From contig JAJOKU010000128.1 in the NCBI GenBank assembly GCA_021129695.1, forward strand, positions 1 to 7,868: DNA of 7,868 nucleotides, in the 5' to 3' direction. The translations under genes and the position numbers were made by a program. Origin of the DNA: a candidate division NPL-UPA2 bacterium. Its GTDB lineage: Bacteria; NPL-UPA2; JAGMAN01. Positions 1 through 7,835 of the stretch are shown piece by piece. Every line of letters begins with the position of its first letter. The stretch's first letter is position 1. The notes beneath the pieces were generated by a model that had not been told where the DNA came from, made no database searches, and saw nothing but the letters and a program-made list of their open reading frames with translations.

Positions 1-818
1 AAATACTTCTCTATGTTGAGGATATTCTGCCTTCTCGATTCAGGAGACTATTTGAGGCAAAGGATAAGATAGATAAGATGGAGATATTCAGGAATGAGTT
101 GTCTAAAGAGGGAAAGGGATTATTGAATTTTGATTTTCGGATAGTCAGAAACTTCTTCCCCTACATCAGTCAGACTGTCTCTTACAATAAACATTTCTTA
201 GAGCTAGTCAATAAAATCTTTTCGCTTAAACCAATTGACTACCACTTTCTTCTGAGGTTTATTATGCGAAGGGTCAGGGAGAGATTTGTGAATGACGATC
301 CGACAAGGCTGGATGTATTAAGAGGACTCATGCTCCTTTACTATCTGAAGGAGCTTGGAATCTTAAACAGAGGAGGTGAGGTTTCTATGGAAGAAGAGTT
401 AAGGGAAGAGGATAGTATGGGGATAGAGAGGTTTTTCAGAGAACACAAAGACTTCTTTGACTCAGATGTTAAGAAGGCAGTCTTCTTACAAGGTGCGTTG
501 TGTCAGAAGCTGCTGAACATTCAAAGGAGAGATAAAGGGGCTACCCCCTTCAGAAACAGGCTTCAGGGGCTGAAAATGGATGAGAGGCTGATCAAAAGGC
601 TTCTGCCAGAGATACAAAATAAACTGGAGGAGTATGGCAAGAACTACTACCGCCAGCTTGAGACCATCATCTCTGAGTATATGGTGAATGCTGGTTCTGA
701 CTGGAAGATGAGTATGGACGAGATCAGCTTCTATTTCATCCTGGGTATGAATTTAACAGGTCTGTTTAAGACCAAAAAAGAGGAACAGGAGGAAGAAGAT
801 GAGCAAGATAACCAATAA
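1..818 (+). CDS. cas8b: Cas8b/Csh1 large subunit of type I-B Cascade, 5'-partial (C-terminal 271 residues)
   Basis: This is the large subunit of the type I-B surveillance complex, which in this family recognises the PAM and anchors the crRNA 5' end. The reading frame is open from base 3 with no stop before the first ATG at 78, and residues upstream of that ATG (YVEDILPSRFRRLFEAK) read as a typical Csh1 segment. The true start therefore lies outside the window and the ATG at 78 is internal. The visible part is highly charged and helical. Its last ~140 residues, with HKDFFDSDVKKAVFLQGAL and an acidic tail EEQEEEDEQ, correspond to the small-subunit-like C-terminal domain. The stop (816-818) overlaps the cas7 start by 20 bases. 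Identification rests on this C-terminal half plus the csh2, cas5h and cas3 genes that follow in standard order. The N-terminal part cannot be judged here. Confidence 0.9.
   Translation, partial: ILLYVEDILPSRFRRLFEAKDKIDKMEIFRNELSKEGKGLLNFDFRIVRNFFPYISQTVSYNKHFLELVNKIFSLKPIDYHFLLRFIMRRVRERFVNDDPTRLDVLRGLMLLYYLKELGILNRGGEVSMEEELREEDSMGIERFFREHKDFFDSDVKKAVFLQGALCQKLLNIQRRDKGATPFRNRLQGLKMDERLIKRLLPEIQNKLEEYGKNYYRQLETIISEYMVNAGSDWKMSMDEISFYFILGMNLTGLFKTKKEEQEEEDEQDNQ
371..379 (+). promoter_or_regulatory. Strong internal ribosome binding site for Cas11b
   Basis: AGGAGGTGA is fully complementary to the 16S rRNA 3' end and lies 7 bases before the in-frame ATG at 387. The codons it forms within cas8b (part of Arg-Gly-Gly-Glu) do not require this exact base choice, so it looks selected for initiation rather than only for protein sequence. 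Confidence 0.7.
387..818 (+). CDS. cas11b: Putative Cas11b small subunit made by internal in-frame initiation within cas8b
   Basis: In type I-B, I-C and I-D systems the Cascade small subunit is known to be translated from an internal start near the 3' end of the large-subunit gene. Here an ATG at 387 lies in the cas8b frame and would give 143 residues, the size expected of Cas11. It is preceded at 371-379 by AGGAGGTGA, a nine-base perfect match to the anti-Shine-Dalgarno sequence, with 7 bases between its end and the ATG. This is the strongest ribosome site in the window and has no reason to lie mid-gene otherwise. The product is a helical, charged protein ending in an acidic tail. A second in-frame ATG at 417 with GAGG at 408-411 would give 133 residues and is an alternative start. 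The start is inferred from sequence, not demonstrated. Confidence 0.72.
   Translation: MEEELREEDSMGIERFFREHKDFFDSDVKKAVFLQGALCQKLLNIQRRDKGATPFRNRLQGLKMDERLIKRLLPEIQNKLEEYGKNYYRQLETIISEYMVNAGSDWKMSMDEISFYFILGMNLTGLFKTKKEEQEEEDEQDNQ
787..792 (+). promoter_or_regulatory. Ribosome binding site of cas7, inside the cas8b 3' end
   Basis: AGGAGG sits 6 bases before the cas7 ATG at 799 and is within the coding sequence for the acidic Cas8b tail. It fixes the cas7 start and implies that cas7 translation is coupled to termination of cas8b. Confidence 0.8.
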
Positions 819-1824
819 GAGTGAGTTGCTTTTTCTCTATGACATCAAGGATGCCAATCCTAACGGCGACCCCTTGGATGAGAACAAGCCGAGAATCGAT
901 GAGGAGACAGGGATAAATATCGTCACTGATGTGAGGCTAAAGAGGACAATTCGGGATTATCTCTTTGACTACAAAGGATATAATGGCACAGAGGGCAGGG
1001 ATATTTTTGTCAGGGAGATTAAGGATGAAGATGATTATGTTCAAGATGCCAAATTGCGGGCAAAAGATTTTCTTGTGCAAAGCGGTAAGGCCAAAGACGA
1101 GTTCAAGAAAATGAAATTCTCTGAACAGAGGAAGATCATTGCCCAGAATCTGTTAAATGAGTGTATAGATGTAAGGTTATTTGGAGGAACGGTGCCTTTG
1201 GAATTAGATGTACCCAAGAAGACAGAGCCGGAAAAAGGCTCTGTAACTTATACGGGTCCAGTCCAATTTAAGATGGGACGATCCCTTCATCCTGTGGCAA
1301 CAAAACACATCAAAGGTACGGGGGCTTTCGCAGATCAGTATACAGAAAAAGCAAAGAAGAAACATGCCACCTTCAGGGAGGAGGATGTCCTTCACTACTC
1401 TCTCATTGCCTTCTGCGGGATTATTAATCCTGCTGCAGCTAACCATACCCGTTTGAAAGAGGAAGATGTAAGTCTTTTGCTGGAAGGAATCTGGGAGGGG
1501 ACCAAAAACCTTATCTCCCGCTCTAAATTTGGTCAGATGCCCCGATTACTCCTCAAGATAAACTATACTAATCCCACCTATTTCATTGGGGATTTGGACA
1601 GGTATATAAAAATAGAAAGCGACCTTTCGCCTGAGAAGATCAGAGATATCTCTCAGTTCAGGCTTGATGTAACTGGGTTACACCAGATTCTGAGCACGAA
1701 CAGAGATAAGATTGAGTCTTGCCAGTATCTAAGAGATGAGAGATTGAAGCTTATTTGCAACAAAGAGGAGGCCTCTTTAGAAGGCATTCTCGAAGGGCTC
1801 AATTCCAACAGGATAAAGTTCTAA
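799..1824 (+). CDS. cas7: Cas7/Csh2, type I-B Cascade backbone subunit
   Basis: A RAMP-fold protein that polymerises along the crRNA spacer to form the Cascade backbone in the cytoplasm. The N-terminal segment YDIKDANPNGDP (residues 14-25), followed by a TDVRLKRTIRDYL helix, is the hallmark of the Csh2/DevR group of Cas7. A central GRSLHPVATKHIKGTGAF stretch matches the family as I know it. At 341 residues it is full length, slightly on the long side for Csh2. The start is the ATG at 799 with AGGAGG six bases upstream, overlapping cas8b by 20 bases. The cas5 start follows 11 bases after the stop, so stoichiometry is probably set by translation rather than separate promoters. No broken or missing region is apparent. 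Confidence 0.95.
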   Translation: MSKITNKSELLFLYDIKDANPNGDPLDENKPRIDEETGINIVTDVRLKRTIRDYLFDYKGYNGTEGRDIFVREIKDEDDYVQDAKLRAKDFLVQSGKAKDEFKKMKFSEQRKIIAQNLLNECIDVRLFGGTVPLELDVPKKTEPEKGSVTYTGPVQFKMGRSLHPVATKHIKGTGAFADQYTEKAKKKHATFREEDVLHYSLIAFCGIINPAAANHTRLKEEDVSLLLEGIWEGTKNLISRSKFGQMPRLLLKINYTNPTYFIGDLDRYIKIESDLSPEKIRDISQFRLDVTGLHQILSTNRDKIESCQYLRDERLKLICNKEEASLEGILEGLNSNRIKF

Positions 1825-1835
1825 GAAAGAGAGTA

Positions 1836-2561
1836 ATGATGGACAAGGTGCTGGTATTTGATCTGTGGGGAGACTATGCCCACTTCAAAAAGCATTATAC
1901 AACTACATCACCACTTTCATTCCCCTTTCCGCCGAGGACAACTATTGCTGGAATCGTCTCGGCTATCATTGGTCTGGACAAAGAAGAGTATCTGGAACAT
2001 TTTGACAGGAATTTTGCCTGGATATCTCTGAAACTTTTGGCTCCCATCAAAAAGATTCGTCTTGGCCAGAATCTGATAAATACAAAAGGGCTGGAGTATA
2101 GACTTATTAAAAAGAAAAATCATGAGCCAAGAACACCGATCAGGATTGAATATATCAAAGATCCCCAATATCGTATCTACTTCTACCATTCTGACCAAGA
2201 GAATATCTATCGTCCCCTAAAAGAACATTTGGAGAAACATCAATCAGTCTATACGGTCTCTCTAGGGTTGAGCGAGCTGTTAGCCAACTTTAATCTTAGG
2301 GGAGAATATCCTTTGCATAAGACTTTTCCATCAAACCTTATAGAGATTGATAGTGTGATTCCATCTGAGGAGATCTCAGGAAGAATAGAGTTTGAAGAAG
2401 GGAAAGAATATTTTTCGACCAGTATCCCCATCGAGATGCGGAAAGGTCGGGTGGTTACTAAGTATGGCAATGTCAGCTATGAGCGGAACGGGCAGAGGAT
2501 TCTCTGTCGGCCGGACTCTTGTTATGAGGCAGGAAATGGAGAGAGGATCATATTCTTATAG
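1836..2561 (+). CDS. cas5: Cas5h, type I-B Cascade subunit capping the crRNA 5' handle
   Basis: A RAMP-fold Cascade subunit that holds the crRNA 5' handle and contacts Cas8b and the first Cas7. The N-terminal strand VLVFDLWGDYAHFKK and the following SPLSFPFPPRTTIAGIVSAIIGL are diagnostic of the Cas5h group. The start was placed at the tandem ATGATG (1836/1839), preceded by the purine-rich AAGAAAGAGAG. The frame is open further upstream to an ATG at 1755, but that extension lies inside cas7 and reads as an Arg/Gln-rich shadow translation without family resemblance. The protein is 241 residues (240 from the second ATG), normal for the family. It starts 11 bases after cas7 stops, and its own 3' end overlaps cas3 by 26 bases. 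Confidence 0.93.
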   Translation: MMDKVLVFDLWGDYAHFKKHYTTTSPLSFPFPPRTTIAGIVSAIIGLDKEEYLEHFDRNFAWISLKLLAPIKKIRLGQNLINTKGLEYRLIKKKNHEPRTPIRIEYIKDPQYRIYFYHSDQENIYRPLKEHLEKHQSVYTVSLGLSELLANFNLRGEYPLHKTFPSNLIEIDSVIPSEEISGRIEFEEGKEYFSTSIPIEMRKGRVVTKYGNVSYERNGQRILCRPDSCYEAGNGERIIFL

Positions 2562-4935
2562 GCTGAAGTCGCACCCTGAAAGACTCCTTATAGACCATCT
2601 TTTAGAGTCCGCCAAGACTGCTGAGGGTTTGATTTCATCTTTAAGCTTCAATTTGGGTTTGGATAAGAAAGTGCTTGCTAAGGTGGCTTATATCATTGGC
2701 TTTACTCATGATTTAGGGAAAGCGACCACCTATTTTCAGATATACATAAATGCCTCTGATCTCAAAGAGAAAGAGAGTCTAAAAAATGACCCGAAAACCC
2801 ATCATAGCCTTCTCTCAGCCCTCTTTACATATCATCTTACCAAGAGGTTCTTGGTAGATGAGGGGCTACTTGATGACGATGGTTACTATCAGTATTTGCC
2901 CATCTTCTCTTTTATGGCCGTAAGAAGACACCACGGCAACTTGGATAACCTCTATGATGAGATACTCCAATGTTTAGAGAATGACCTCATCAACCTTCTC
3001 AAAGAACAGCTGGCTTCTTTGGATGAAGAGTTTGAGCGGATATTGAGTATCCTTGAAAGGCCAAAAGTCAATCTTGACCCCAATGCTATCCTGCAAGAAC
3101 TGAGAAGAGATGAGAAGAGACGAATAAAGAGTCTTAATAAGTTAAAAGACATAAGGCCATATCTTCTCTTCCAACTTCTCTACTCGAGCCTCTTGAATGC
3201 AGATAAGAAGGACGCTATCGGCGTGAATATACAAGATCGAATCAATATTAACTCTAATCTGATAGACCACTACAAAGAGATTAAATTCAGGGATACTCCC
3301 ACCTCAAAAATCAACGCGGTTCGGGAGGAAATTTACAGTAAGGTCATAAAAAAAGTTTTACACGTGGACCTAAAGAGAAGAGTCTATTCAATAAACGTGC
3401 CTACTGGATTGGGGAAGACTCTTACATCTATCTCCTTTGCGTTAAGACTTCGCAAGAGGATCGCTTGCGAGAAGGGATTTGTCCCCAGAATAATCTACTG
3501 CCTGCCCTTCTTAAGTATCATTGATCAGAACTACTCGGTTATAGAGGATGCCTTTCTCAAACTAATTGGTAAGAGACCGGGAAGCAGCCTCCTTTTAAAA
3601 CACCATCATCTTTCTGAGGTAACCTACTATGGCAACCAAGGAGAGTATAGTCAGGAAGAGAGTCTATTTCTGATTGAGGGTTGGTCATCGGAGATTATAG
3701 TTACTACATTCATCCAACTCTTTCATTCCTTGATCTCCAACCAGAATCGTATGATCCGAAAATTCCCGCAGATTGTAAACTCTATCATCATCTTGGATGA
3801 GGTGCAGTCGATCCCCTACCAATACTGGCATTTGGTAAGAAGATTATTTTTAGAGTTTGCTTCTATCTTTGATACTTATTTTATCTTTATTACCGCCACA
3901 AAACCTCTAATCTTTGAAGAAGATGAGATAGAAGAACTTATTGAGGGTAGAAGTTCATACTTCAACATATTAGATCGGGTAGAATTGATAAGCAGGTTAG
4001 AGAACCCCATCTTGCTTGATGAATTCAAATCCATCGTTTTTGATGATATTACCAGCTTTAAGGAAGATAGCTTCCTTGTGGTCTTGAATACTATCAACTC
4101 TTCTCTTCAGATTTACAAGTTCCTTGAGTCTCTTAAGGAAGAAGGGGCACTCGTCGATACCAATTTATACTATTTATCCACCAACATCATCCCCAAACAT
4201 CGTCTGATGCGGCTCGAGGAAATTAAGAAAGATAAGAGCAGAAAGATCATTGTTTCTACCCAATTGGTTGAGGCTGGGGTTGACCTTGATGTTGACCGCG
4301 TCTTTAGGGATTTTGGGCCATTAGACTCCATCAATCAAGTGGCTGGTCGGTGTAATCGAAACTCCTCTAAGGATAAAAAGGGTATAGTTAAAGTCTTTAT
4401 CCTTAAAGATGAAAGGAAAGAATTCTACAAGTATATCTATAGGGCAAATGATCTGGCTTTATTTAAGACAAGGAGGTTATTGAAAGAAGGAGATGAGCTC
4501 TCAGAGAAGGATTTTCTTGAATTGATTGAGAATTACTACAGGAACTTGGGACAGGCAAAGTCAGATGATGAGGTAAAACGACTGGTCGAACTGCTTGAAA
4601 GGATGGATGTTAAGACTGCCTCGTCGAGATTTAAGTTGATAGAGGAGGGTTATCCCACTAAAGACTTATTCATTGAGATCGATGCTGAGGCAAAAGAGGT
4701 ATGGCAGAGATTTTTGGAGATCGGAGGGATTAAGGATGCTTTCACTCGCCGAAGCGAATTCTTAAAGATCAAAAAGGTGTTTTGCGACCATTGTATCTCA
4801 GTAGCAAGCAATAGGGTGGCCGAGAATGAGTTTGAGGACACAGGAATAATTCATATAAGTTATGCTCAGATTGAAGGCAGTTATGATGAGAGCACAGGAT
4901 ATAAGAGGGAACAAGAGGCGATAGCCATAATTTAA
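2536..4935 (+). CDS. cas3: Cas3, HD nuclease-SF2 helicase of type I-B
   Basis: The effector nuclease-helicase recruited by target-bound Cascade to nick, unwind and degrade DNA. With the start at 2536 (799 residues), the N-terminal HD domain shows H21, H58-D59 (THDLGK), H89-H90, H132-H133 (RRHHGN) and D223 (LNADKKDA). The helicase part shows motif I PTGLGKT (289-295, Lys294), motif II DEVQ (421-424), motif III TAT (453-455), a motif V-like STQLVEAGVDLD, and motif VI QVAGRCNR (601-608). All key residues are present, so the enzyme should be active. ATG 2536 is preferred because GAGG lies 6 bases upstream; ATG 2524 has no such site, and the longer open frame back to 2392 is translation of cas5 sequence in another frame. 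Nuclease and helicase are in one polypeptide, with no split cas3'/cas3''. Confidence 0.95.
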   Translation: MERGSYSYRLKSHPERLLIDHLLESAKTAEGLISSLSFNLGLDKKVLAKVAYIIGFTHDLGKATTYFQIYINASDLKEKESLKNDPKTHHSLLSALFTYHLTKRFLVDEGLLDDDGYYQYLPIFSFMAVRRHHGNLDNLYDEILQCLENDLINLLKEQLASLDEEFERILSILERPKVNLDPNAILQELRRDEKRRIKSLNKLKDIRPYLLFQLLYSSLLNADKKDAIGVNIQDRININSNLIDHYKEIKFRDTPTSKINAVREEIYSKVIKKVLHVDLKRRVYSINVPTGLGKTLTSISFALRLRKRIACEKGFVPRIIYCLPFLSIIDQNYSVIEDAFLKLIGKRPGSSLLLKHHHLSEVTYYGNQGEYSQEESLFLIEGWSSEIIVTTFIQLFHSLISNQNRMIRKFPQIVNSIIILDEVQSIPYQYWHLVRRLFLEFASIFDTYFIFITATKPLIFEEDEIEELIEGRSSYFNILDRVELISRLENPILLDEFKSIVFDDITSFKEDSFLVVLNTINSSLQIYKFLESLKEEGALVDTNLYYLSTNIIPKHRLMRLEEIKKDKSRKIIVSTQLVEAGVDLDVDRVFRDFGPLDSINQVAGRCNRNSSKDKKGIVKVFILKDERKEFYKYIYRANDLALFKTRRLLKEGDELSEKDFLELIENYYRNLGQAKSDDEVKRLVELLERMDVKTASSRFKLIEEGYPTKDLFIEIDAEAKEVWQRFLEIGGIKDAFTRRSEFLKIKKVFCDHCISVASNRVAENEFEDTGIIHISYAQIEGSYDESTGYKREQEAIAII

Positions 4936-4940
4936 GGAGG
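4934..4940 (+). promoter_or_regulatory. Ribosome binding site of cas6, overlapping the cas3 stop
   Basis: AAGGAGG shares two bases with the cas3 TAA stop. It lies 11 bases before the GTG at 4952 and 26 before the ATG at 4967, so it favours the GTG start for cas6 even though the spacing is somewhat long. Confidence 0.55.
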
Positions 4941-4951
4941 ATTGGTCTACG

Positions 4952-5659
4952 GTGGATTTAAGGACAATGAAGATCACCTTCACTGATAACCAACTTGGTC
5001 AAGGCGATACACCTAAGATGCGAGGGTATATCGCCGGCGTCTTCCCACAATACATAGAATTACATCATCACCTCCAGAAAGATAGATTACTCTACCGATA
5101 TCCCCATATTCAGTATAAGATTCTTTCCAACATACCAATGGTAATAGGGATAGACAGTGGAGTTGAAGTGCTCAAAAGCATCTATGACAAGGTTGATAAA
5201 CTTGGGATAGGAAATGAGGCTCAAGTGATATTTGAAAAGCAGATAACGATAAAGAGCGAAGAATTTGGCATAAGTAACAAAACGAGGAGTTATTCTTTCC
5301 TCACTCCCTGGCTTGCGCTGAATGAAAAGAATTATGAGAAATATCAGGGGTTTGAGAACTGGGAAAAAAAGAAGGGATTTTTAGCAAAGATTCTTATCGG
5401 CAATATTATCTCAATGTCAAAGGGGCTTGGTTATACTGTCTCTGAGCCAATTAAGGTAAATATTGGGTATCTCAGAGAAGTTAAGACTTCACTCAAGGGA
5501 ACATCCATGCTCGGGTTTCTTGGCACGTTCTCTGTCAACTTCCAAATCCCGGATTACTGGGGGATTGGCAAATCTGTATCCCGGGGATTTGGGGCGGTGA
5601 TTCACAATACAGAAGGCAGAGCGCAGAAAAAAATGAAAGAAAGGAGGTCATTTGATTAA
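4952..5659 (+). CDS. cas6: Cas6 crRNA-processing endoribonuclease
   Basis: Cas6 cleaves pre-crRNA within each repeat to release mature crRNAs. The 235-residue protein has two RAMP-like halves. A conserved N-terminal segment, MRGYIAGVFPQYIELHHH (residues 23-40), contains a His triplet that could supply the catalytic base. A central LTPWLALN motif follows, and the C-terminal glycine-rich loop GIGKSVSRGFG (204-214) is the Cas6 signature. The start is uncertain: GTG 4952 follows an AAGGAGG site by 11 bases, while ATG 4967 would give 230 residues (MKITFTDN) and starts directly at the first beta strand but has only AAGGA two bases upstream. The gene starts 16 bases after cas3 and its end overlaps the next small gene by 8 bases. 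Its position after cas3 differs from the common I-B order, in which cas6 comes first. Confidence 0.9.
   Translation: MDLRTMKITFTDNQLGQGDTPKMRGYIAGVFPQYIELHHHLQKDRLLYRYPHIQYKILSNIPMVIGIDSGVEVLKSIYDKVDKLGIGNEAQVIFEKQITIKSEEFGISNKTRSYSFLTPWLALNEKNYEKYQGFENWEKKKGFLAKILIGNIISMSKGLGYTVSEPIKVNIGYLREVKTSLKGTSMLGFLGTFSVNFQIPDYWGIGKSVSRGFGAVIHNTEGRAQKKMKERRSFD
5641..5647 (+). promoter_or_regulatory. Ribosome binding site of the small gene at 5652
   Basis: AAGGAGG near the 3' end of cas6 lies 4 bases before the TTG at 5652 and 13 before the ATG at 5661. Because neither spacing is ideal, it supports initiation here without fixing the start codon. It shows that the small open frame is a designed gene rather than chance. 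Confidence 0.55.
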
Positions 5660-5843
5660 GATGGAATGGAATTTTAGCCTGTTGGATAAAGAAAGATTTA
5701 AAGGATGGGAGGAGCAAAGAATAAAGTATTTACAGGCGCTGAAGATAGAGCAGAGCATAAGGATAATGGAATGCCTTCTCAGTTCAGAAATAGATAAGGA
5801 GTTCAGGCGGATAAAGAAGGAACTGGAGAAAAATGGACTTTAA
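5652..5843 (+). CDS. Small charged helical protein paired with the downstream nucleotidyltransferase
   Basis: I do not recognise this 63-residue product as a named family. It is rich in Lys, Glu, Arg and Leu and appears to be one or two amphipathic helices (SLLDKERFKGWEEQRIKYL, then KEFRRIKKELEK at the C-terminus), with no signal peptide or membrane segment. A strong AAGGAGG site within cas6 supports its being translated. The start is either TTG 5652 (overlapping cas6 by 8 bases) or ATG 5661 (60 residues). Its last 11 bases overlap the nucleotidyltransferase start, a tight coupling typical of two-gene modules. From general knowledge, nucleotidyltransferases of the AbiEii/DUF6036 kind are often preceded by a small partner gene, so this may be its antitoxin or adaptor. 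That role is inference only. Confidence 0.7.
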   Translation: MIKMEWNFSLLDKERFKGWEEQRIKYLQALKIEQSIRIMECLLSSEIDKEFRRIKKELEKNGL

Positions 5844-6384
5844 GGATTATTTTAGAACTTGCATAGAATTGATGGAGGAAGCAAAAACTGACTATTTGGT
5901 AATTGGTGGAATTGCAGTGAGTGTCTTTGGGGAACCCAGATTCACTCAGGATGTTGATGTCATAATCTTTATTGAAAAAACTAAATTAGAGACATTTTTA
6001 GCCAAATCAGAAGAGACAGGATTTAGTTTTGATGAAAAGACGGTCTTGTCGGAAGCTGAGGAGAGAGGGGTATTCAGAGTTTTCCTTGAGGAGTTTCACC
6101 TTGACCTTCTGATTGCCTCTACTGAACTTGAAAGGAGTGCTTTGAAGAGAAAGGTGTTAGTAAGAATCTTTGATAAGGATGTATTTCTTCCCTCGAAGGA
6201 AGACCTTTTGCTCTTTAAGATAATTCCTAATCGTCCCAGAGATCTGATCGACGCTGAAGGGATTGCTTTAAGACATAAAGGAACGTTGGATAGGAAGTAT
6301 TTGGAGTCCTGGGCACAGAAATTATCCGATGAAGCAGAGGATATGAGTATCTGGAATAGGCTGATGAAGGTAGTTGAAGGATAG
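5833..6384 (+). CDS. Polymerase-beta-fold nucleotidyltransferase (AbiEii/DUF6036-like) inside the cas operon
   Basis: A 183-residue minimal nucleotidyltransferase. The core signature is GGIAVSVFG (Gly25-Gly26) followed by EPRFTQDVDV, giving the metal-binding pair D40 and D42. The third acidic residue is D91 in FHLDLLIAS. A C-terminal SKEDLLLFKI ... RPRDLIDAEG (residues 121-143) matches the Lys and Arg-Asp region of the AbiEii/DUF6036 group. All catalytic residues are present, so it is probably active in transferring a nucleotide to an RNA, protein or small molecule. The ATG at 5833 is preceded by GGAGA and overlaps the small upstream gene by 11 bases; cas1 follows after 17 bases. No standard cas gene has this fold at this place. 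It could be the toxin of a type IV-like toxin-antitoxin pair or a CRISPR accessory enzyme. The fold is firm, the role unknown. Confidence 0.85.
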   Translation: MDFKDYFRTCIELMEEAKTDYLVIGGIAVSVFGEPRFTQDVDVIIFIEKTKLETFLAKSEETGFSFDEKTVLSEAEERGVFRVFLEEFHLDLLIASTELERSALKRKVLVRIFDKDVFLPSKEDLLLFKIIPNRPRDLIDAEGIALRHKGTLDRKYLESWAQKLSDEAEDMSIWNRLMKVVEG

Positions 6385-6401
6385 AAGAAAGCGTAGGAAG
6401 A

Positions 6402-7686
<1,285 letters not shown>

Positions 7687-7733
7687 AAGTATAGTGAAGT
7701 ATAAGAGTTATTTCTGCTTATATTACTATACTT
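7687..7733 (+). repeat. AT-rich 17-bp inverted repeat directly after cas2
   Basis: Outer arms AAGTATAGT (7687-7695) and ACTATACTT (7725-7733) are perfectly complementary. After a GA bulge (7696-7697), the inner arms AGTATAAG (7698-7705) and CTTATATT (7717-7724) pair with one G-T wobble, leaving an 11-base loop. The stem starts immediately after the cas2 stop. No T-run follows it, so it is not a classical intrinsic terminator. It could stabilise the mRNA 3' end or be a protein-binding palindrome. Confidence 0.65.
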
Positions 7734-7742
7734 CAAGGGGTT

Positions 7743-7766
7743 ATTAGGGGAAGGATTTCCCCTAAT
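7743..7766 (+). repeat. Perfect 10-bp hairpin ATTAGGGGAA/TTCCCCTAAT
   Basis: ATTAGGGGAA (7743-7752) and TTCCCCTAAT (7757-7766) are exact reverse complements around a GGAT loop. The sequence following is C-rich, not T-rich, so termination by the intrinsic mechanism is unlikely. It belongs to the cluster of hairpins in the tail. Confidence 0.65.
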
Positions 7767-7834
7767 GCTCTCCCCCGAAGGGGGCTGGGGGGAGCAGCGG
7801 AGCGTTGAGGGGGGGGTACAGGTATCCCCCTCAA
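7767..7834 (+). repeat. G/C-run hairpins of the post-cas2 tail
   Basis: GCTC with the C-run (7767-7776) can pair with the G-run plus GAGC (7787-7795), or the C-run can pair locally with GGGGG around a GAA loop. Next, TTGAGGGGG (7805-7813) and CCCCCTCAA (7826-7834) are exact reverse complements around a 12-base loop. G-runs of 5, 6 and 8 bases within about 40 bases also make alternative four-stranded structures conceivable. No gene is seen here. Confidence 0.5.
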
Positions 7835-7835
7835 A

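Noticed and set aside
78..80. ATG at 78 as the start of the first gene
   Set aside because: The frame is open and reads as conserved Csh1 sequence from base 3, so the gene enters from outside the window.
1204..1446. Minus-strand open frames inside cas7, cas5, cas3, cas6, the nucleotidyltransferase and cas1
   Set aside because: All lie opposite confidently assigned genes, lack recognisable domains, and look like shadows of AT-rich coding DNA.
1755..1835. N-terminal extension of Cas5 back to an upstream ATG
   Set aside because: The 27 extra residues lie in cas7 out of frame, have low-complexity Arg/Gln content, and lack any ribosome site; the Cas5h N-terminus begins at MDKVLVFDLWG.
2392..2535. 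N-terminal extension of Cas3 back to 2392
   Set aside because: This is translation of cas5 coding sequence in another frame; ATG 2536 has a suitable GAGG site and directly precedes the HD domain.
3796..3807. Helicase motif II of Cas3 as DEVQ instead of DEAH/DECH
   Set aside because: DE(V/I)Q forms are ordinary in I-B type Cas3 proteins, so this is not a defect.
5833..6384. The nucleotidyltransferase as a Cas10-like cyclic nucleotide synthase or CCA-adding enzyme
   Set aside because: It lacks the GGDD-type palm motif and the extra domains of those enzymes; motif layout fits the minimal AbiEii/DUF6036 group.
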